A stretch of 64,000 bases of DNA from Cynocephalus volans. Taxonomy: Eukaryota; Chordata; Mammalia; Dermoptera; Cynocephalidae. The notes below the pieces were generated by a model. The model was not told the origin of the DNA, ran no database searches, and saw nothing but the letters and a program-made list of their open reading frames with translations. The stretch spans positions 79,219,624 through 79,283,623 of the forward strand of contig NC_084478.1 in the NCBI RefSeq assembly GCF_027409185.1, written 5' to 3'. The position numbers and the translations under genes are program-made. Shown here in pieces: positions 13,301 through 25,184 of this stretch. Position 1 is the first letter of the stretch. The number at the start of each line of letters is the position of its first letter.

Positions 13301-15566
13301 CTGGAGAGTAACCAAAAACAGGCATAAACTGGAGTGCATTCAACACTTGGAAGGAATTGTATTTTGAATTCCTTGAGGGCAGGGACTTTGACTTATTGTA
13401 TTGTGTTACTTATTGTAACACAAAAGGTGTTAGAGATAAAAAAAAAGGACATTTCATACTGATAAAAGAAAGAAGTTTATCAGGAAGACATAGCAATCAT
13501 CAATGTGTTTGTGCCTAATAAATTACATGAAGAAAAAATTTGACAGAATCAAAAGGAGAAATAGGCAAATCTACAATCATAGTTAGACGTTTTAATACCT
13601 TTCTTTCAGTAATAGAATTGCTAAACAAAAAATCAGTAAGAACACAGACAATCTAGTCAACACTATCAAGTACCTTAACCTATTTGACATTTATAGAACA
13701 ACTATATTCAACAACTACAAAATATGCCTTCTCAAATGTACATGGTATATTCACCAAGGTAGACTATATACCAGGCCATTAAATAAGTCTTAATAAATTT
13801 TCAAAAATTGAAATTATACTGAATATGTTCTCAGATCACAATGGAATTAAGTTAGAAATTGATAACATACTTAGAAAACCCTTGAATATTTGAAAACTGA
13901 ACAACATACCTCTAAATAAACCATGGTTATTATTTCAAAGAAGAAGTTACAAGGAAAATTAGAAAATGCTTTGAACTGAATGATGAAAGTACAGCATCAA
14001 AATTTGTGAGATACAAGTAAAGCAATGCTGAGAGGAAAATATGTATAATTTTCAACACTTACATTAGGAAAAAGGAATATAAAATCAGTTACCTAAGGTT
14101 CTATCTTAAGAAGTGGGGGGGGAAAGACCAAAAGTAAGCCTTAAGTAAATAGATCAAAGGAAAAAATAAAGATGGGGAACCTAGTGTTGGGTGGTAGTGA
14201 TACACAAAAATTGAACATGTGTATACCCCCATGACCTGGCAATTTCACTCCTCAGTATATACCTAGGAGGAATGAGACCACAAAAGACCTGTACAAGACT
14301 GTTCATAGTAGCATTGTTTGTAATAGCCCACACTGGACATGACTGAAATGCCCATAAATACTAGAATGGATAAATAAATTTTGGTATATTTACACAGTAA
14401 GGTTAAATTATAGTTCTAAAGCTGTAAGTGGCAAGTATAGCTTAATCTTGCAAACCTAATCTAATTAAGAGTGAAAAAAGCCAGACACAAAAGATTATAT
14501 ACTGTATGATTCCATTTATATAAAGTTCAAAAACAGATGAAACTTGTATGTGCTGGTTAAAAGCCAGTATAGTGTTCACCCTTAGTGGGGGATTATGAAT
14601 GGAATTGGACCTGAGGGGGCTTCTGAGGTGTTAGTAGTGCTTCGTATCTTGATCTGGGTACTGATTACATGGATGTGTTCAGTATGTGAAAATTCACTAA
14701 GCTATACTTATGTTTGTATACTTTTCTACATGCAAGTTACACATCAATAAAAATGAAAAAAAAAAACTGTAGACAGTATTTACAATGAAAATAGGTGACA
14801 ACATATCTCTACAAACCCCAAAATAGAAACAGGTAAGGGCAAGTCACCCACAGCCACAAGACCAACAGGTTATTGGCATTTGTGTGGGAGAAGGATTTGA
14901 CAGACCATCTGAAAGACCTGAAAAACAGGAGAATTCCAAAACAGTGTATGCACTAAAAAACAGCAGTCCAGTTTAAGAACAGCAGCTGAAATTGGGAGGG
15001 GTTTTGGTCTCTAGTGAAAACCGGGTGAATACAATAGACCTGTCGTTAAAGGTCTGAAAGGGAAAGTCTAGTCCTTAATGAACGCTTGAAATTGATCCAC
15101 CAGGTCTCCCAGGACATGGTCCCACACTGAGGAGAAATTACTGAGAGTAGAATCGAAATTAAGCAGGACAGGAACAATAGAGAAGAAAGAAAAAGAAGGT
15201 ACAGGTAAAAATGGGAGAGAGGACCAGAACCAGGAACTTTAATCAAGCAAGTCGTCATATTTCTTTAACCTACATAAAAACAGCAGAAAGGGAGCCTCTG
15301 TAAAGTTAGAAAAGCCACCCTGAACCACGCTTCTTCCTAAAAGTTCAAGGAAACTTATTTCACATAAAAATGAACGACAGATTGTGGTGATGTTTGCACA
15401 ACCCTTGAACATACTAAAAACCACTGAATTGTACACTTTAAGTGAGTGAATTTTATGGTATGTGAAATATATCTCAAAGCTGTTTTTAAAAAAATGAACA
15501 AAAAATTATCAGGATCAAATCCCACACAAAATTATTATAAGGGAAAAAGAGAGAAGTGAAGAAATC

Positions 15567-15602
<36 letters not shown>

Positions 15603-18600
15603 AACAAATCTGAAACATAATATTTGAAAATGAGTTGGAAGATATTCAGAAAATAACATAGGACGTGGAAGAACAATGTAAAGCAGGATTAGAAAAACTC
15701 GGAAATGTGGTGACAACTTGCAGAAAATGAAAAAGAATTCTTTCAGAAATGAAGGCTAAAGTAGAAGGAAACACAAGTGAGTGAACACAACAGAAAATGT
15801 CTTGCTAAGATAAAAAAAAGAAAATTTTTTTAAATCAAAAGAAACAAGATTCAAGAAAAAGTGGCAAATATATTAAAGATAGCAAAGAAGACATGGCATA
15901 TGGATAATAGGATTATCTGAAGAAGAAAACTAAAGCAAGGCAAAAGAAAAATGCTAGAAGCTAATAATAAGGAAGCTTTTCAGGAATTTTTAAAAAGTGA
16001 AAGGGTTTGATATGAAAGAGCACACGGTGTGCCTGAGAATTTTGACCCAGAGTGACCAACAAGACACATTCTAATAAAATTACTAGACTTTAAGGAAAAA
16101 AATACTGTGGACATCTCAACAGAAATAGTAGGTGATTTATAAAGGAAAGAAACTTCGATTACTCTCAAACTTTTTGACACACTTTATACTAGAAGAAAAT
16201 GGAGTAGCAGATATTTAAGCTACCCAAAGGGAAAAAATGCAAGCCAAGGACATTATATCTGGTGAAACTGACTTTCAAGTATAAAGGGTAAAGACATTTA
16301 TCAACATGCAGGAACTCAGGAAATATTGTTCCCATGATTCCTTCCTGAGGAATTTGCTAGAGAATGAGCTTCAGAAAACCAAAATGATGAGAGAGACATT
16401 GACTGGTAGCGAGCGTTAAACTTATGGTCCCCTATAGAACTGAGACTAAATGAGGATTAAAAGGAGAGAGTATAGAGTATGAAAGGCCTATACATTCAGA
16501 TAATGTTGATATTGAGCAACTTCTTTTTGAAATGGGAAAAGCATATGCAAAAACATTTAACAGTTCTCAGTAATTATATTGGTGGCAGTAGTAGCATTAT
16601 TATTATTATAGTAATAATTATAGTAATAGTAGTAGTTGTTATTCTAAGACTGTGTAATGTGAGGTAATGTAAATGAGTAATTATGAAATATTCTATCCTC
16701 CATCATTGAAAACTAGGACTTACACTGTGAAGGAATACAGATGTAATTAAAAAGAGTTTAGCTGAAAAAAAAAGAAAAGAAAGAAAAACCCCATAGTCCT
16801 GAATATGAACTCATGAGAAATTTATTTGAAAGTAAATCCACACACCTATCTTTGCTCTATCCACTGAAAAGGCTTAGAAACAGGGACCAGCCCAGTAGCA
16901 ATTAGTATACCTAGTAACCCAGATTGTAATATTGAAATACCATTCCTATTAAAAGAAGTCAGGATATCTTAGAGAAATAGCTAATTCCGAGTCCGGCTCA
17001 AGAAATGTACAATATGAGCTTGGAACATCTTGTCATAAAAGATAGGGAAGAAGCTTTCAAAGACTACTAGGGTCGTTATCAGGACTCAGGAGCCAGTTCG
17101 AAGATGTTTCCACCAGACAGTTTGTCTTCAAAAAGGATAATTGGCAGTAACAGCAAGTACATCTAGCACCCATATCTTGGTTTCCAATACCATTCTCCAG
17201 TAAAGGAACCAGGGCTCCTTGGAGAAATGGCTGATTCTAGGGCTGGGGCAGGGAATGTACAACATGAGCCTGGAGCATTTTGTAGTACTAGAAAATAAAG
17301 AACAACGCAAAAAACAAAACAGTTAGGGTGTTAAAAGGACACAAGAGCCAGCTGAAAGAACTCTCACTGGACAAAACTGGAAGAATTTGAGCAGGAAAGT
17401 AAATAATAGTATTGGATTATAACACAAGGAATAGAATAAATAAATACCCATGAGTTCATAGTGATAGAAATAAATGATTGAATAAATAAATGAGAGAGAA
17501 GAGACAAATCTCCCCTACAGAAAAATTTCACATATTTTATGTAGATATTCCTCGTTCAAGGAGGGTGGAGCATTATTCCTCACCCCGTAAGTGTGGGCTA
17601 CGTTGAGTGACTTGTTTCCAAAGACTCCAGTGTGGAAGGAGAGGGGAGGAGTAACTCTACACTTGGGAACCCTGTAAACACTACCTTGGTCAGGTGATAA
17701 AGGTTATCATCAGTGATAAGTCAGGTTGACAGCATGTACCCTTGATATGATGTGATGAGAAGGGCACTTCACTTCTGTGGTATTTTCCAAAACCTGTAAC
17801 CCTAGTCTAAATATGAGAAAAACAGGCAACCCCAAATTGAGGGACATTCTGCAAAATGCTTCAGTGCTTGTACTCCTCAGAACTGTTCAGGTCATCAAAA
17901 ACAAGTCTGAGAAGCAGTCACAGCCCAGAGGAGACTAAGGAGAACAGACAACTAAATGTAGTGTGGTATTCTAGATGGAATCCTGGAACCAAAAAGGGAC
18001 ATTAGATAAAACCTAAGAAAATCCAAATGAAGTATGGACTTTTGTTGCTAATAATGTATCAGTATTGGTTCATTAGTTGTGACACAAACCATAGTAATGT
18101 AAGATATTAGCAATAGGGGAAAGTAGATGCGGGTTTGTGGAAACTCTTTGTACTATCTTCTCAAATTTTTCTCTATATCTAAAACTTCTGAAATTAAAAA
18201 GTTTATTTAAACACTTTTTATAAATCATTGCAATTTGTTGAAATCTGTCAAATATGCTTAAATCCTTGAGTTTATGATTATTTTTTAAGACATAAACAAA
18301 TTGTTCAACTTAAGAGGATGATAGGGAACCCATTTATTATCTTGAGTGGTAAACAAAGGTTAACAATCAAGTATTTATCTCATCTTTCCTACTGGGTAAT
18401 TAAGTAGTAAGGGGAATCCTCTCTTTATAAAAGCATTCCAGTTAATAGAAAAGAAATATTAAAATTAAGAGCATCACCTTAAATTAATGGATCTAGGCAT
18501 TAAGCATCAACAGCTACTAACATCTCAACAAATGAGACAGATACTATATGCCAGCTGAGGAGAGAAGACAGCGCCACCTATACTCATGCTGAAGGGATCA

Positions 18601-20274
18601 AATCTTAGTCAAATCAAGCCTCTGTATCCAGTGGCCAGTCTGCAGGAAATATAGAACATGTTAGACTGCATCATGAGTATGCAGTCAGCGAAGTCCAGGC
18701 TTTGAGAAACTACAGGTCAAATGCCTCAGCTTCTTCAATAGATAATTTATTTACAAGGTAAGAAAAGGATGGAGGGGGAACCTGTAGATTAAAAAAGATA
18801 TCAAAATATTTTTTAAATAGGCAAGACTAACCTCCAAAACATTATGCTGAGTCAGACACAAAGACCATATATCGCATGATTCCACTTATGTGAAATGTCT
18901 AAGATACAGGCAAATCTATACAGACAGAAAGTAGATTAGTCGTTCCAGGGGTTAGGGGGTGGGAAGGAGTAGGAATTAACTGTAAATGGGCACAAGGGAT
19001 CTTTCTGGGGTGACAGAATTTAAATAATTGGATTGTAATGGTTGCACAACTCTGTACTAAAAATCTGAGTAAAAAATGAATGTACGAATGGACAACTTTG
19101 GTGTCTAGGATGCACACTTGGGTGATAAAGCTATAATAAAGAAATGTATGCAGTTACTACTATAAAAAGCAGTAGGGTGGCTACTTTTGGGGGGGTGTGT
19201 GATTTGTTTGATACACGTGGAGAGGCTTTGGGGATGGGTACAGATCTATTTCTTGACCCAAATGGAGGCTATAAGGCCTCCCTATAAAAACATGTGTGTG
19301 TGTGTGTTTGTGTGGTTTCTAATACATTTTATTTTATAATAAAGGGGTAAGAAAGAAAAGAACACCTAAGCTGTTAGAAGAGATCAGATTACCATGTATT
19401 TCATTCTTTATCATAGTAATGAGAATATTTCTCATGGGCAAACTCAAGGTAACCATGAAAATGCTGCTTTGCCTCACAAAAGAAAAAACAATGCAAAATA
19501 GAGATGTAGCAGTTGGTCTAATTTCTTTTGAGTGTACACTGTATGATAAGTGCCATTTGGACCTCAGAATCTGTCCCAAGCACATGCAAAATAACATAGT
19601 CATTCTTTTCTGGTAGGTTCAACTGCCCCATGATTTTCAATTTTGCACACACACACACACAAAATTGTATAACTCTAATAAAGGTAATAGATGGAGGAGG
19701 AAAAGTCACCTGTAATCCTACCTCTTTGGCAATTCACAAATCATAAAATCAATATTTTTTACTCCGGTGTTTTTGGATTACTGAGATTTTTTAGTGGTGG
19801 TAGTGGTGGTTTTGTTTTGGGGGCGGGGTGGTGGTGGCCATTCTAGCAAGAATTCTTTCCCAAAGTAGAATTCATTCTGAGGGGCACCTTTTATGTTTTT
19901 GCCTTCTCGTGGAAACCACTTAGAGCATCCTTTCTTACTGTTACTTGGCATGTGCTATATTAAGTAATGTAAGTATTCTCCTCACTTTGACTGGGCCCAG
20001 TGTGGACAGTTAGCTATATTCCTAGTCTCATTGTATGCAGTTTTGTTCAGAGTGGAGCAGAGGCCCCTGATATTGCTTATTAACATGCCTTCAATTTCTC
20101 ACCCCTTCTCTTTCTCATTTTTCTACTTTAACAGAATTAAAAAGAGCAGCCCAGGAAGATCAAGAACAAAAGGAGGAAGAGGACGATGAGCAAACACTTC
20201 ACAGAGCACGGGAGTGGGACGACTGGAAGGACACTCATCCTAGGGGCTATGGCAACCGACAGAACATGGGGTAA
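1119..20274 (+). CDS. IGBP1: IGBP1: alpha4, regulatory partner of PP2A-type phosphatases (six exons, 337 aa)
   Basis: Joined exons 1119-1309, 1691-1984, 10236-10431, 11980-12059, 12790-12902 and 20135-20274 give 1014 nt, i.e. 337 residues plus TAA; human IGBP1 has 339. All introns have GT/AG ends and the phases match. The product is the TAP42/alpha4 cytosolic protein that binds free catalytic subunits of PP2A, PP4 and PP6 and shields them from ubiquitination and degradation. The N-terminal two thirds form the helical, TPR-like domain. The PP2A-contact residues known in human (Arg155, Lys158, Glu214) are present as Arg156, Lys159 and Glu215; the shift comes from one extra Gly at position 4. 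The MID1-binding stretch around [12 protein letters not shown] follows in exon 4. The acidic C-terminus ends in a WDDWKD motif and GNRQNMG. No lesion is visible, so this is a functional gene. Its neighbour DGAT2L6 lies downstream on the same strand, as in human. Confidence 0.97.
1691..1984 (+). CDS. IGBP1: IGBP1 coding exon 2
   Basis: Follows a ctttctag acceptor and ends at AG before gtgggt. It encodes residues 64-162, including [19 protein letters not shown] and the PP2A-contact Arg156 and Lys159. Intron 1 is only 381 nt. Confidence 0.96.
2349..2870. other. Intron 2 start: poly(A) run and unclassified DNA
   Basis: A 15-base A run lies at 2349-2363. The rest, from 1985 to 2870, is purine-rich intronic sequence in which I see no gene and no repeat that I can name. 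Confidence 0.4.
2870..3455 (+). repeat. Two MIR SINE fossils, the first interrupted
   Basis: MIR core phrases ('tttgaatcccag', 'taagttatttaatgagtctgagcctcag', 'gataaagcacatagtaagtag') occur twice, at about 2870-3240 and 3243-3455. The first copy is split by the inserted sequence at 3025-3166. Confidence 0.65.
3025..3166 (+). mobile_element. Short retroposed sequence with A-tail and 12-bp target duplication
   Basis: GAAATACATATA stands at 3013-3024 and again at 3167-3178. The 142 bases between end in an A-rich tail, with AGTAAA about 12-15 nt before it. They interrupt an older MIR. This is the signature of L1-mediated retroposition of a poly(A) RNA. I do not recognise the source RNA. Confidence 0.65.
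3930..4140 (+). repeat. L2 LINE fragment
   Basis: Contains the L2-type phrase 'attcaacaaatattgagccc' followed by 'tgtgccaggaactgttccagg'. The stretch 4140-5180 is AT-rich intronic sequence without a feature that I can support. Confidence 0.55.
5180..5905 (+). repeat. L2 LINE 3' end
   Basis: A long L2 match: 'tcactgaactccagccacag', a pyrimidine-rich body, then 'gcctggcacacagaaggtgc' and 'tcaaacaatatttattgttg' at the 3' end. Short open frames within it are chance. Confidence 0.7.
6270..6320. repeat. (TG)/(CT)-rich low-complexity tract
   Basis: A short TG run passes into a CT-rich tract. The remainder of 5906-6950 is intronic with no recognisable feature. Confidence 0.6.
6955..7300. repeat. 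MIR fragments
   Basis: Phrases such as 'tggaatcagacagacctggg' and 'gcccaaagttacatagctag' are typical of MIR. Between 7300 and 7885 no feature is recognised. Confidence 0.6.
7890..8090. mobile_element. hAT-type (MER5-like) fossil
   Basis: It begins 'acagtggttttcaa' and ends 'ttaaaaacactgg', the approximate inverted termini of a small hAT non-autonomous element. Confidence 0.45.
8525..8775. mobile_element. hAT-type fossil carrying a TA/CA microsatellite
   Basis: 'cagtggttcttgactttgta' near the start and 'cttcaggttaaggtcctctg' near the end look like the ends of an old hAT-type element. Between them, about 8605-8690 is an alternating purine-pyrimidine TA/CA tract with two near-palindromic gtatatatatac cores. 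Confidence 0.45.
8920..9665 (+). repeat. L2 LINE 3' end
   Basis: Its organisation matches the L2 copy at 5180-5905: 'tccattccagccacactggc', 'aagtctttgctcaaatgtca', then 'cacacaataggtactcagta' near the 3' end. The 167-residue open frame here is non-genic. Confidence 0.65.
10236..10431 (+). CDS. IGBP1: IGBP1 coding exon 3
   Basis: Acceptor gacag, donor gtaagc. Encodes residues 162 (last base) to 227: [15 protein letters not shown], then [17 protein letters not shown] and the helix with Glu215. Confidence 0.96.
11980..12059 (+). CDS. IGBP1: IGBP1 coding exon 4
   Basis: Acceptor ctttttag, donor gtaggt. Encodes residues 228-253 plus two bases of Lys254, including [15 protein letters not shown], the region known in human alpha4 to contact MID1. 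Confidence 0.94.
12790..12902 (+). CDS. IGBP1: IGBP1 coding exon 5
   Basis: Acceptor tttttgcag, donor gtatga. Encodes [19 protein letters not shown] and continues to GIAKATP plus one base of a split Glu codon. Confidence 0.95.
13120..14770 (+). mobile_element. Old L1 fragments (endonuclease region, then 3' part)
   Basis: 13440-13920 reads like a decayed L1 ORF2 endonuclease region on the + strand. 14190-14760 resembles an L1M 3' end, finishing 'atcaataaaaatgaaaaaaa'. Many stops and indels show that it is dead. A further L1-like 3' piece lies at about 15370-15500, and 14770-15370 is unclassified. Confidence 0.65.
15572..15597. repeat. Poly(A) tract
   Basis: A run of about 26 A residues separating an L1-like 3' piece from the HAL1 fossil. 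Confidence 0.8.
15600..18215 (+). mobile_element. HAL1 (half-L1) fossil
   Basis: Decayed ORF1-like sequence (about 15600-16400) is followed by a long 3' UTR ending in 'ctgaaattaaaaagtttatt'. The order and the phrases ('gaactcaggaaatattgttc') match the HAL1 family, which has ORF1 but lacks ORF2. Two related blocks of about 200 bp in its 3' UTR (about 16860-17100 and 17150-17370) are internal repeats. Confidence 0.65.
18780..19160 (+). mobile_element. L1M 3' fragment
   Basis: 'catgattccacttatgtgaa' and 'gttccaggggttagggggtg' are standard phrases of old L1 3' regions. The flanks (18215-18780 and 19160-20134) show short (GT)n and (CA)n runs at 19292-19312 and 19644-19661 but no gene. Confidence 0.6.
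20135..20274 (+). CDS. IGBP1: IGBP1 coding exon 6 (last)
   Basis: Acceptor tttaacag. Encodes [19 protein letters not shown], then [19 protein letters not shown] and YGNRQNMG, stop TAA at 20272-20274. The acidic stretch and the C-terminus match human. Confidence 0.96.
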
Positions 20275-20406
20275 TCTCCCCACAGCACGACAAGACTACG
20301 GGTCGCACATCTTCCCCACCAAGGAAAACTGCGGTCTTCCCCTCCTGAGGCACCTGCTTCAGCTGTGTACAACGAAAGCTGAAATGCTGAGTCTTGCTTT
20401 GCGTTC

Positions 20407-20412
20407 AATAAA
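20407..20412 (+). terminator. IGBP1: IGBP1 polyadenylation signal
   Basis: AATAAA 133 nt after the stop codon. Further AATAAA copies at 20545-20550 and 20578-20583 could give longer 3' UTRs. Confidence 0.75.
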
Positions 20413-20619
20413 GTGTCAAGTGATTAACTGTATTTGTACCCTAAATAATGAACTAGCAATCTTGTTTTGGCATTATCTTCCTAATCATGGTGTATTCTAA
20501 TTTCTTGAATGGAAAGAAACGAGCACTGAGAAATGGCTCTGTATAATAAATGGCTGTATGAATTCTCTTTAAAAAATAATAAAAGTCCCTTCTATTAAAG
20601 AGCTGTGCAGAAATATGGG

Positions 20620-22860
20620 TATGAGTTGCTTTTTTTGAGGGGAGTGCAAAGGGGGTTCAGCTGTGGGTTTCCAGGCTTATGGGGAGATCCTGGTCGTCTC
20701 CCTTGGATCTGGGTAGTGAATTGCCCAGCATCAGAGCTGCCCTGACTTTCTCCTTCCTACTCAGCACAGGTGGGAAGCCTCATAAGCAACAACACCCCAC
20801 ACTGTGAAATAACCCAGCACTCTACAAAGGGACAGCACAAAAGCCAGGACTTCCCTGCCACACAGCAGTGTTTTCAGAAATTAAGAGCTGTAGGTGAATG
20901 GAACATAAAGGGTTAGAGTCCGTTTCCCGCTTCTATCTACCTAGCCCTCCTTGCCTTGGCTAAGAGAAATGAGAGATACAGAGAAGGCGCTTAAGAGTCA
21001 TCCTTGTGTGTGCATCTGAGGCAGGGCCTTTACTCTGGTGGAAACATTTGCCGTAACACTTAGGGTGAAGAGCAGCCTCAGGCTGTAGCCTAGCTCTTAA
21101 ACTGGTGCCATAGACAATTTTGGCCCTCCTTGCCTGTGCTGTGTGATAACTGACACAATCCTAACTGGTGGCCTGGGTAAATGTACCACGGTGGTTATTT
21201 GCTTAGTGAGGTCCTTGCAACCCTGCTGCTAACTGGGTGTGGAGGAGGGAGACAGCACACATGTCACTGGAAGGTATCTACTTTCCTGGGGTAAAGAGAA
21301 AATGTCCTTAGCTCTTTGGTTGATATCCTATAAAAGCAGCCATGTGTTGAAACAAATGATCTGCATAGAAAACATTTGTTCTATGGGTTTGGTGCACAGG
21401 TTTTCTTTTAAGAGGAAGATGACTCAGCCCTCTTGGTCTAGCTTCTGCAGTCTAGCTTAGGAGAGGGGTTTGAAAAGGAGACTCCATTCCCTCTTGTTTA
21501 TAGGGTGGTAAGTGGAGGGTTGTCAGGTGATGAGGAGGAGGCTGTGTTTTGTGGGAGCTGACAGAAGACTACCAGTGATATATTTGTATACTGCTTAATA
21601 AAGGCTGCGCCTCACCCTCACAACATAAGCTCCTGAAACTGATAGAGCACAGATTAAATTCCCCAAGGATTTAGGAAGCAAACATTTTCAGCTCTGTTCT
21701 AATGGTTGCCAGGCTGCCTCTAACAATGGCCTATTTCCTTGAAACTCCACTCAGAGTTCATTCCCAAAATGGGCCACATTGGGGTTACCCCCTTAGTCTG
21801 AGTCCATTTAATGTTGGGCCTTCCACAGGGTTCAGCTTAATTAAACTCCCTCACATTCTGCTATCTAAGAGGCAAACCAGACAAGGTGGGTTTGAATCCT
21901 GACTTTAAAAATTGCAAGCTGTGTGACCTTGGGCAATAAAACTCTGAACTGCCTTTTCCTCAGCGTATGTAGATAAGCCATCTCCTGGGGTTGTGCGAAT
22001 TAAATGACTAATGGCAGCCATTATAATAAACCAGGCAACTGAAGAATAAGAGCTTTCTGCTGGTATGAGCTCAATGGCTACAGCCTGTCTGCTGAGAAGG
22101 GTAAGGAAATGGACAGGCACTGGGCTTCTTTCCAGTCTGTGCCAGGCACTTTCCCATACTATTCATACTCACAATGACCCTGCAAAATAGGTAGCATTAC
22201 CCCCATTTTGCAGACAAGAAAACAGGCCTGAGTGATTTCCTCAAGTTCACACTAGGAAGACACTATGCTTCTGTCATTTACCATGTGCTTTCCAATTGCT
22301 TGTGCTTTTAGTTGTGTCTTAAAGCCTCTTAAAAGAGGGAGCAGCTTTAAAAATCCAAACTAAAACCACCACTTCTACATCATTGGAACTCTAGAAATTC
22401 CTTCTTAGCTGACTCACCAAAGAATAGGTTATGCCAGTTCCCTGCCACTGCCCCCTCAGCTGGGGGATAAGAAGGCCAAGGCAGTGAGCAAGCCCCCATC
22501 TTCCTCCATTTTCCCCCCAGGCCTGTCTGCCTGACTGCCCAGAAACCAAAAAAGCACCTCCTTCTCTACTCCCACCAGAGCTAGGCCTTTCAGGGTCCTA
22601 GAGTGAGCTGGGCTCGGTGGACTCCCGGCAGCAAGCACTCCTTAAAGCGTTCAGACACTGCTTCAGAGTCTGCAAAACGCTTTCACATACACTTATTTCA
22701 TTCTCACAACCTCTCAGGCAACATACGGTACCTTCATTTTCCAAAGGAAACTGGCTCCAAAAGATGAAGTAGAGCGTGCAAACACATCAGATTAGTCAAA
22801 GCATTTGCCCTCTGTGGTTCTCATGTAGAGGCCAATTAAATTTGGAAAAGGGGAATTCTA
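20620..22860. other. Intergenic DNA with MIR/L2 fragments
   Basis: No open frame here resembles a gene. MIR- or L2-type phrases occur at about 21885-22050 ('tttgaatcctgactttaaaa', 'gtgtgaccttgggcaa') and 22130-22260 ('gccaggcactttcccatact', 'cagacaagaaaacagg'). Confidence 0.5.
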
Positions 22861-22875
22861 GGCACTACTTCTTTT

Positions 22876-22995
22876 TTTTTTTTTTTTTTTTTTTGTCGTT
22901 TTTTCGTGACCGGCACTCAGCCAGTGAGTGCACGGGTCAGTCCTATATAGGATCCGAACGCGCAGCACTCTACCAAGTGCGCCACGGGCTCGGCC
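22876..22995 (-). mobile_element. tRNA-derived SINE, GC-rich variant, minus strand
   Basis: A T-run (the reversed A-tail) is followed by gaccggcactcagccagtga, cctatataggatccgaacgc and gccacgggctcggcc. The insertion is flanked by GGCACTACTTCTTTT (22861-22875) and GGTACTACTTCTTTT (22996-23010), a 15-bp target duplication with one mismatch. Confidence 0.85.
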
Positions 22996-23140
22996 GGTAC
23001 TACTTCTTTTAATGCCGTTGCATACTGATTTATCCTTTCCACTGTTGTTCCTCTCAACAACCCTGCGAGAAAGAGCAGGGGGCTGAATGAGCTGATTTCA
23101 AACCCAAGAAGTTGTAGTTAGAGGCCTGAGTCAAAGTTTT

Positions 23141-23293
23141 GTTTGTTTGTTTGTTTTTTGTCTTTTTTGTGACCGGCCGCACCGCGCTCAGCCAGTGAGC
23201 GCACCGGCCATCCCTATATAGGATCCGAACCGCGGTGGGAGCGCTGCTGTGCTCCCAGCGCTGCACTCTCCCGAGTGCGCCACTGGGTGGGCC
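23141..23293 (-). mobile_element. tRNA-derived SINE, GC-rich variant, minus strand
   Basis: Same family as the copy 270 bp upstream. It carries a (GTTT)n tail and is flanked by CCTGAGTCAAAGTTTT at 23125-23140 and 23294-23309, a perfect 16-bp target duplication. Where the dimeric copy has an anticodon-like stem, this one has a GGGAGC...GCTCCC hairpin. Confidence 0.87.
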
Positions 23294-24169
23294 CCTGAGT
23301 CAAAGTTTTAATTCTTGGGGCTCTGCCACTCCCAAGCTGAATGACCCCAGGCAAAGTCTTCATTTCTGTCATTTAAAACGACTTGAAAAGGGAGACATTT
23401 TTGAAACTAGAACCACTCTTGTGTCACCAAGCTCCAGAAAGTCCTCCACTTACTGTGGGCCTCAAGTTTGCTCTTCAGCACAGTGGGCACAGTGCCCTTT
23501 TCTGTTGGGCGCTGACGGCAAGCTGGTGTTGCTACCACGTTCCGCTCGCCAACAGCTCTCTCCAACACCTGCATGTCGTTTCCTCACAGATTCCTTTTAA
23601 CCCACTCATCCGAGGTGCGACTCAGCCCTGCACAGTTCCATATCAAGGAGGCGTGGGCTCTGGTCCCAGCTCTGTCACTGTCTTCGCCCCTCCAAGTATA
23701 TCTGCCCTACTTACCTCAGTCCAGAGTGAGGCGCAAATGAAACCGAATATGCGAAAGCACTTTGAACAGCTATAAAACATGACAGAGTAAGGAGCAAGAG
23801 TAGTATGCTGTTGGTGAGCTGGGGGACAGAGGCGGGATGCCTTTTTTTTTAAATTCAGCATTTCACAGCTTTATTTTAACCCCTGCTCTTCCAATGCGGT
23901 CTCAATCTGTCTTCTATATATCACTACCAGCCAAAACGTTTGTGACATGCTTCTCTTTGTGTGCTGAAAAAACCAGCAAAGGAGAGAATTATGTGCAGGG
24001 GAAACAGAGCCAGTTTTTACATGTCTGTCTGCCAGGCCGCCTTTGACAAATGTATGTGAAAGGGTGGTAGACAAAGTCTTAGATTTCAGTTTCTTGTCCC
24101 AACTGGTGGCAAATCTCTCAAAGGCAGTAGAACTGAGCAATGTATTCAGCCAGCTTGGTCCAACGTGAT

Positions 24170-24415
24170 AGCACGAATAAAAATAACAGCTACTGCGATT
24201 AAGGATCTACTATATACTAGGTGCTTTACACGCAGTGTTTCTAATCCCCGCAAGAGCCTGAGGTAGCTATCATTATAGCTTCATTTTGTAGATGAGGAAA
24301 TCGAGGCTTAGAGAAGTGGTTTCCCAAACGTCACTCGGCTCTCGGTGGTCGAGCTGGACCTGGATTCCAGGTCGGCCTGACTCCAAAGGCCCTTTCTAGT
24401 TGGTCATGCTGTGTC
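24170..24415. repeat. MIR fragment
   Basis: 'tactatatactaggtgcttt', 'tagatgaggaaatcgaggct' and 'ggattccaggtcggcctgac' are MIR-type phrases. The stretches 23310-24170 and 24415-25170 are intergenic with no supported gene. Confidence 0.6.
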
Positions 24416-25184
24416 TCTAGGATGCACAAAGCACAGGGATGCATGAGGGTGGGGAGTACAGCCTGGTGGCACACTGCTCTAAAGATAACCCCTAGCCTTT
24501 CTCTGTCCAAGGTTGGAGCAACAAATCCATCAGCTTTGCCTGCTGAGCACTTCGGGGATATGTCTGAGACCTGCTCACTAGAAGAAAACCCCCACTCAGA
24601 AACCTACCCTTCCTAGGGCCCCACATCCCTCAATCTGTAGAACAGTATTGCCCCCAATGCCAAGCCCACCTGCTCTCCTCATCCAGCCCTAATTTATCTT
24701 TGTGTAAGTAAATCTTTTAAACCCTCTATCCCAGCCTCTCACTCAGGGGTTCCTACATATTTTCTAAGCCAGTTAAAGCCCCCCTTCATCTACCAGGCCT
24801 TCTGGGACAACTAAGACCAGACCCAGGACATCAGTGCATGGGATTCAGGGGACAGGAGCTGGGAGAAAGGGTTTCTGTCTGAACTTTGAGGCCCTTCAAC
24901 ACTCAGCAACAGATACAGCCTCTGCTACCCTGGCACTATTGGCCCTGCTGGCTCAGAGGCATTGAGAGATCTGCAGAAGACTTCCCCACAAACTTGGTTT
25001 AATTTGTCTTCCCTTTTCCTTGTCTATCTTCTCCCTGGGTGAGCTCCACCCCACTTCCAGCTTCCTGACCACATATATTCTGATGGCTATCCCTAGCCCT
25101 GACCTTTTCACTGAGCTCCCAGACCTAAAACTTGTCATTTGCTACACAGCTCCACTTGATGAACCAATGGAACTCAAATTCAAC

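Noticed and set aside
20186-20500. 104-codon open frame over the last IGBP1 exon
   Set aside because: Shadow frame of IGBP1 exon 6 and its 3' UTR.
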